From: Lachnospiraceae bacterium M18-1
Lineage (GTDB): Bacteria > Bacillota > Clostridia > Lachnospirales > Lachnospiraceae
Reading direction: 5' to 3'
NCBI GenBank assembly: GCA_000403295.2
Contig: KE159609.1
Span: 774,725-838,724 of the forward strand
Length of the DNA: 64,000 bases
The position numbers were made by a program, and so were the translations under genes. This document shows positions 60,879 through 64,000 of this stretch, one piece after another; the stretch's first letter is position 1; each line of letters opens with the position of its first letter. The notes beneath the pieces are model-generated. The model did no database searches. It was not told the DNA's origin and worked only from the letters and a program-made list of their open reading frames with translations.

Positions 60879-62254
60879 AAAAGAACATATTTAACAGCTT
60901 ATTGGCAGTTACGTTATGTGGAATGATAGTATTGACAGGATGCGGCAATCCAAAATCAGAAGAAAATACAACAGTTCAAGATGCAGAACAAAATACAGAA
61001 AGTGATGATGCGGGCGAGGAGACTGGGAGAACAGGAAAGGGGATTACGATTCGTATGCTTACGAGAGCATCAGGTTCTGATAGTTCAGTAATCCTTTGGG
61101 ACAAATGCAAAAAAGAATTTCAGGAAAAATACCCGGATATCACTTTGCAGGATGAATCAATCAATGACGGTACTGCTTTCGATAATCAGTTTAAGGCGGA
61201 TATTGCTTCCGGAAATGTGGCAGATGTGATTGAGTGGCCTGGGCTTAGTGTTATGAAGCCATATGCGGAAAGCGGTGTTTTTTTAGATATGACAGAAGTC
61301 ATCAATAATGATGAGGATATAAAAAATAATGTAGATTCGTCCCTGATTGATATGATGAATCTGTCGGGTGTAGGTGTTGAAGGTATTTATGCGTTGCCAA
61401 AAACTATTTCTATGGAGGTATTCTATTATAATAAAGATCTGTTTAAAAAAGCAGGAATTGAAAAATTGCCAGAGACGTGGGATGAATTTTATGAGGTTTG
61501 CGAGAAACTTGAGCAAATCAATGTAATTCCCTGGTCTTTGGGTACGAAAAATCCGTGGCGTGCAACGCATCTTCTGAATGCAATCATATATCGACTCAGT
61601 GGTGCAAGTAAGGGGACGCAATTGGGTTCGGGAGAAGCAAAGTGGACGGATGAGGACATTGTTGAAGCATTTGCGTTTATCCAGAATCTGGCGGAACGTG
61701 GAATATTCGGAGATGATTACCAAGGTATTGATTACGAAACAGAAAAACAGCGTTTTATGTCAGGTGAAACGGCAATCACCTTAGATGGTAACTGGAGAAT
61801 AGCAGAATTGAAAGACATGGAGGAATCGGTAGGAACATTTCGGGTACCATGTTTTGAAGACAAAGAAGAATTTGCAAGACATGATGTCGCATATCCTACT
61901 CAGTTTGAGCTCGGAGGGCATCTGAAGGATGACTCGGAAAAGCTTTCCTATGTATCTGAGTTCTTATTCCTCTATGTAAGTAAAGAATTACAGGAAATGG
62001 CACTTTATGAGACCTCTCAGATCCCGGTACGAACAGACATTGAAATAGATTCATCCGGAATCAGTCCCATTCTTGCAGAAATTTTGGAATACAAAAATGC
62101 AGACAATGTTGTATTTGGCAGCGATATCTGGTCATATGATACCAATGCAAGCGCGGAAAATTTCCTTGGGGATGCGATGACAGGGGCTTTGAATGGCATG
62201 ACAGCAGAAGAAGCAGCAAAACAGATGCAGGATAGTCTGGATGCGGCAAGATAG
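60875..62254 (+). CDS. ABC sugar transporter substrate-binding lipoprotein
   Basis: 459 aa. Lipoprotein signal NSLLAVTLCGMIVLTGC (lipobox LTGC), acidic linker, family 1 SBP body: IRMLTRASGSDSSVILWDKCKKEF, ADVIEWPGLSVMKPYAESG, PKTISMEVFYYNKDLFKKAG, FMSGETAITLDGNWRIAEL. Binds a carbohydrate for import by the two permeases that follow. ATGA overlap with the regulator gene; RBS AAAGGAG 10 nt upstream. Confidence 0.93.
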   Translation: MKKNIFNSLLAVTLCGMIVLTGCGNPKSEENTTVQDAEQNTESDDAGEETGRTGKGITIRMLTRASGSDSSVILWDKCKKEFQEKYPDITLQDESINDGTAFDNQFKADIASGNVADVIEWPGLSVMKPYAESGVFLDMTEVINNDEDIKNNVDSSLIDMMNLSGVGVEGIYALPKTISMEVFYYNKDLFKKAGIEKLPETWDEFYEVCEKLEQINVIPWSLGTKNPWRATHLLNAIIYRLSGASKGTQLGSGEAKWTDEDIVEAFAFIQNLAERGIFGDDYQGIDYETEKQRFMSGETAITLDGNWRIAELKDMEESVGTFRVPCFEDKEEFARHDVAYPTQFELGGHLKDDSEKLSYVSEFLFLYVSKELQEMALYETSQIPVRTDIEIDSSGISPILAEILEYKNADNVVFGSDIWSYDTNASAENFLGDAMTGALNGMTAEEAAKQMQDSLDAAR

Positions 62255-62292
62255 CGGTACGAGGCAGGCGGCTGTCGGAAAGGAGTGGCAAA

Positions 62293-63177
62293 TTGGAAAA
62301 GATACGCAGGGATCGTAAGGCGATTTTAGTGTTTTTGCTTCCGGGATTGCTGATATATACGGTATTGCTGATATTACCGATCGGAGGTTCTTTGATACTG
62401 GGGTTTTTCAAATGGAATGGTATCAGGGGAGCGGAGATGACTTTTGTAGGGATTGAGAATTTTGTTGCTGTCTTTCAGGATCCATCCTTTTGGCATTCCA
62501 TGAAAAATATTCTCTGGTTTTTAGTTCTTACATTGTTTACACAGCTTCCGATCGGACTGCTTTTGGCAGTTCTACTAAGCGGGCAGTTTAAAGGATATAA
62601 ATTTTTTAAAGCGGCTTATTTTATCCCTCAGGTTGTGTCTACCACTGTAGTGGGGTTGATATGGTACTTTATTCTGATGCCGGCGGGGGTATTGAATGAA
62701 ATATTAGAGTTTCTGGGGCTGGAAATGCTGATTCATAATTGGCTTGTGGAACCGTCAACGGCAATGACTTCCATTATACTCATCAATACATGGTGTGGTA
62801 TCGGATTTCACATGGCGACCAGCTATGCTGCAATTCAGGCATTGCCATCTGATGTCATAGAAGCTGCGGTTTTGGATGGATGCACAGGATTGAGAAAGAT
62901 TCGATATATTATAGTCCCGATGATCTGGCAATCAATTGTATCAAGTATTGTCATTATTGTAACTGCAGTACTGAAAACATTTGACTTAGTGTATGTAATG
63001 ACAAGCGGAGGGCCGAATGGATTAACGGATGTGCCAAGCACACTTTTATACAAACAGGCATTCAAATACAGTAATTTTGGCAGGGCATCCACTATTGGAG
63101 TGATTTTATTTGCGCTGAGTGTTTTATGTACGATATTCAGCCTGCGGATCACAAAGAGAGAAGTGATAGAGTATTAG
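62293..63177 (+). CDS. ABC sugar transporter permease (MalF-like)
   Basis: 294 aa, six membrane segments, opening ILVFLLPGLLIYTVLLILPI and FKAAYFIPQVVSTTVVGLIW. EAA loop VIEAAVLDGCTGLRKIRYIIVPMI contacts the ATPase. TTG start at 62293 with GAAAGGAG about 8 nt upstream. No ATPase is encoded in the window; a shared MsmK/UgpC-type ATPase is usual for these carriers. Confidence 0.92.
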   Translation: MEKIRRDRKAILVFLLPGLLIYTVLLILPIGGSLILGFFKWNGIRGAEMTFVGIENFVAVFQDPSFWHSMKNILWFLVLTLFTQLPIGLLLAVLLSGQFKGYKFFKAAYFIPQVVSTTVVGLIWYFILMPAGVLNEILEFLGLEMLIHNWLVEPSTAMTSIILINTWCGIGFHMATSYAAIQALPSDVIEAAVLDGCTGLRKIRYIIVPMIWQSIVSSIVIIVTAVLKTFDLVYVMTSGGPNGLTDVPSTLLYKQAFKYSNFGRASTIGVILFALSVLCTIFSLRITKREVIEY

Positions 63178-63266
63178 CGTATCGTGCGGGGGTGTTGGAA
63201 AATGTCCTATCATATGCAAATGTCATTTTCCTCATTCCCACATGTAATCGGGGAAGGAGAAAAAAC

Positions 63267-64000
63267 GTGGTAAAAAAGATGAAAAAAATCGTATTGTATT
63301 TATTTTGTATATTGATGACCGTATTTTTTATTTACCCTCTTTATTTTATTGTAATATCTTCTGCAAAATCTAATACAATGATTTTTGAAAATCCATTTCT
63401 GCCGTCATTAGATTTCCATTTGGAAAATTTCTCAAAGGCCTGGGCAGCCGGAATAGGACGTCAATTTTTGAACAGCCTGATATTGGCATTAGGCGCGGTT
63501 GTGGTGACGGCCGTCTTTTCCTGCATGATAGCATTTGCCCTGACACGGCTTCGATTCAAGCTGCAGGGTGCAGTCCGGGTATATTTTGTTATGGGAATGA
63601 TGGTTCCGATCCAGAGCATTATTGTACCAATTGCATTTATGACAAATACATTTGAACTTAGGGATAATTATATTCTATTGATCTTTTTGTATTCCGTGTT
63701 TTGGATGCCGCTGTCTATTTTTATTATTACGGGATTCTTGTACAGCATTCCTGTATCCCTTGAGGAAGCAGCTGTGATAGATGGATGCAGTATTTATAAA
63801 GTATTTTTTAAGATTATTTTACCGCTAATCAAACCTGCAGTTGCCACAGCTTCTATTTTCGTATTTATGTATACATGGAATGAGCTGCTGACAGCAATGA
63901 TCATGATTGGTAAGTCAGAACTGCGTACAATATCGGTAGGGCTTCTTAATTTTGTGGGAGCGCATAACAGTGATTATGGAGCATTAATGGCAGCAATATT
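63267..64000 (+). CDS. ABC sugar transporter permease (MalG-like), partial at right edge
   Basis: GTG start at 63267 with AAGGAG at 63254-63259 (7 nt). Translation runs VKKMKKIVLYLFCILMTV, FFIYPLYFIVISSAKS, FLNSLILALGAVVVTAVFSCMIAFALTRLRF split over helices, and the EAA loop LEEAAVIDGCSIYKVFFKIILPLIKP near residue 168. The frame is open to base 64000, so only the N-terminal about 245 residues are seen. A hairpin GGAAAATG/CATTTTCC lies between it and the previous gene (63199-63234). Confidence 0.9.
   Translation, partial: MVKKMKKIVLYLFCILMTVFFIYPLYFIVISSAKSNTMIFENPFLPSLDFHLENFSKAWAAGIGRQFLNSLILALGAVVVTAVFSCMIAFALTRLRFKLQGAVRVYFVMGMMVPIQSIIVPIAFMTNTFELRDNYILLIFLYSVFWMPLSIFIITGFLYSIPVSLEEAAVIDGCSIYKVFFKIILPLIKPAVATASIFVFMYTWNELLTAMIMIGKSELRTISVGLLNFVGAHNSDYGALMAAI

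Noticed and set aside
1..64000. tRNA or rRNA genes
   Set aside because: No CCA-proximal T-arm/anticodon arrangements or rRNA segments were noticed; a tRNAscan run would be needed to exclude them.

Overview
The window looks like a gut-type Lachnospiraceae chromosome (class Clostridia, Bacillota). Several things point that way: moderate GC, strong AGGAGG-type ribosome binding sites, CpsB/CpsC/CpsD-type exopolysaccharide regulators, a class B sortase, an L-box in front of dapA, YlmC/NrdR/CarD housekeeping genes, L-fucose and hexitol use, and soluble Hdr-type electron-transfer proteins. Species cannot be fixed from the sequence alone. Nearly all genes lie on the + strand; the AraC regulator at 50.5-51.3 kb is the exception.

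Layout. (1) 0-5 kb, accessory: a 465-codon protein of unknown function (open at the left edge) with a C-terminal winged helix, followed by a strongly folded about 210-nt element carrying three GCCTAAAGG boxes; then a large SF1 helicase with a C-terminal PD-(D/E)XK-like nuclease, possibly a defence gene. (2) 5.2-18.1 kb, energy metabolism: malate dehydrogenase, HdrB-HdrC-HdrA, an MvhD/FlxD protein, two Fe-S proteins, an AsrB/FlxA-like flavoprotein, a two-subunit soluble fumarate reductase, two-subunit fumarase, and an AspT-family carrier. Together they read as an oxaloacetate-to-succinate branch in which NADH-driven fumarate reduction may be coupled to flavin-based electron bifurcation. (3) 18.2-41.4 kb, exopolysaccharide locus: a tyrosine recombinase sits beside a 162-bp segment bounded by 27-bp inverted repeats and containing promoters, an apparent invertible ON/OFF switch. 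Downstream are the CpsB/C/D phosphoregulatory set, LCP protein, sorted surface protein with class B sortase, initiating sugar transferase, glycosyltransferases, radical SAM enzyme, polymerase, pyruvyltransferase, a GT-kinase fusion with HAD phosphatase and nucleotidyltransferase, flippase and an FrhB-like Fe-S protein. The run ends at a terminator near 41.39 kb. (4) 41.4-43.5 kb: lipoprotein, then lysine riboswitch and dapA. (5) 43.6-50.4 kb: a LacI-controlled hexitol/tagatose-phosphate operon (GatY-like aldolase, LacI regulator, FGGY kinase, GatD-like dehydrogenase, PfkB kinase, aldo/keto reductase). (6) 50.5-55.6 kb: divergent AraC regulator and an L-fucose operon (FGGY kinase, FucI, FucU). 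(7) 55.7-57.4 kb: YlmC/YmxH, a possible micro-ORF, NrdR, CarD-like protein. (8) 57.6-64 kb: a ketose 3-epimerase, a LacI regulator fused to a solute-binding-protein domain, and an ABC sugar importer (lipoprotein, two permeases, the second cut by the window edge).

Most interesting: the unknown protein plus structured element at the left edge, the Hdr-Flx-fumarate reductase operon, the invertible promoter of the polysaccharide locus, the LacI-solute-binding fusion, and a dispersed hairpin-ended repeat present at about 18.2 and 42.5 kb.
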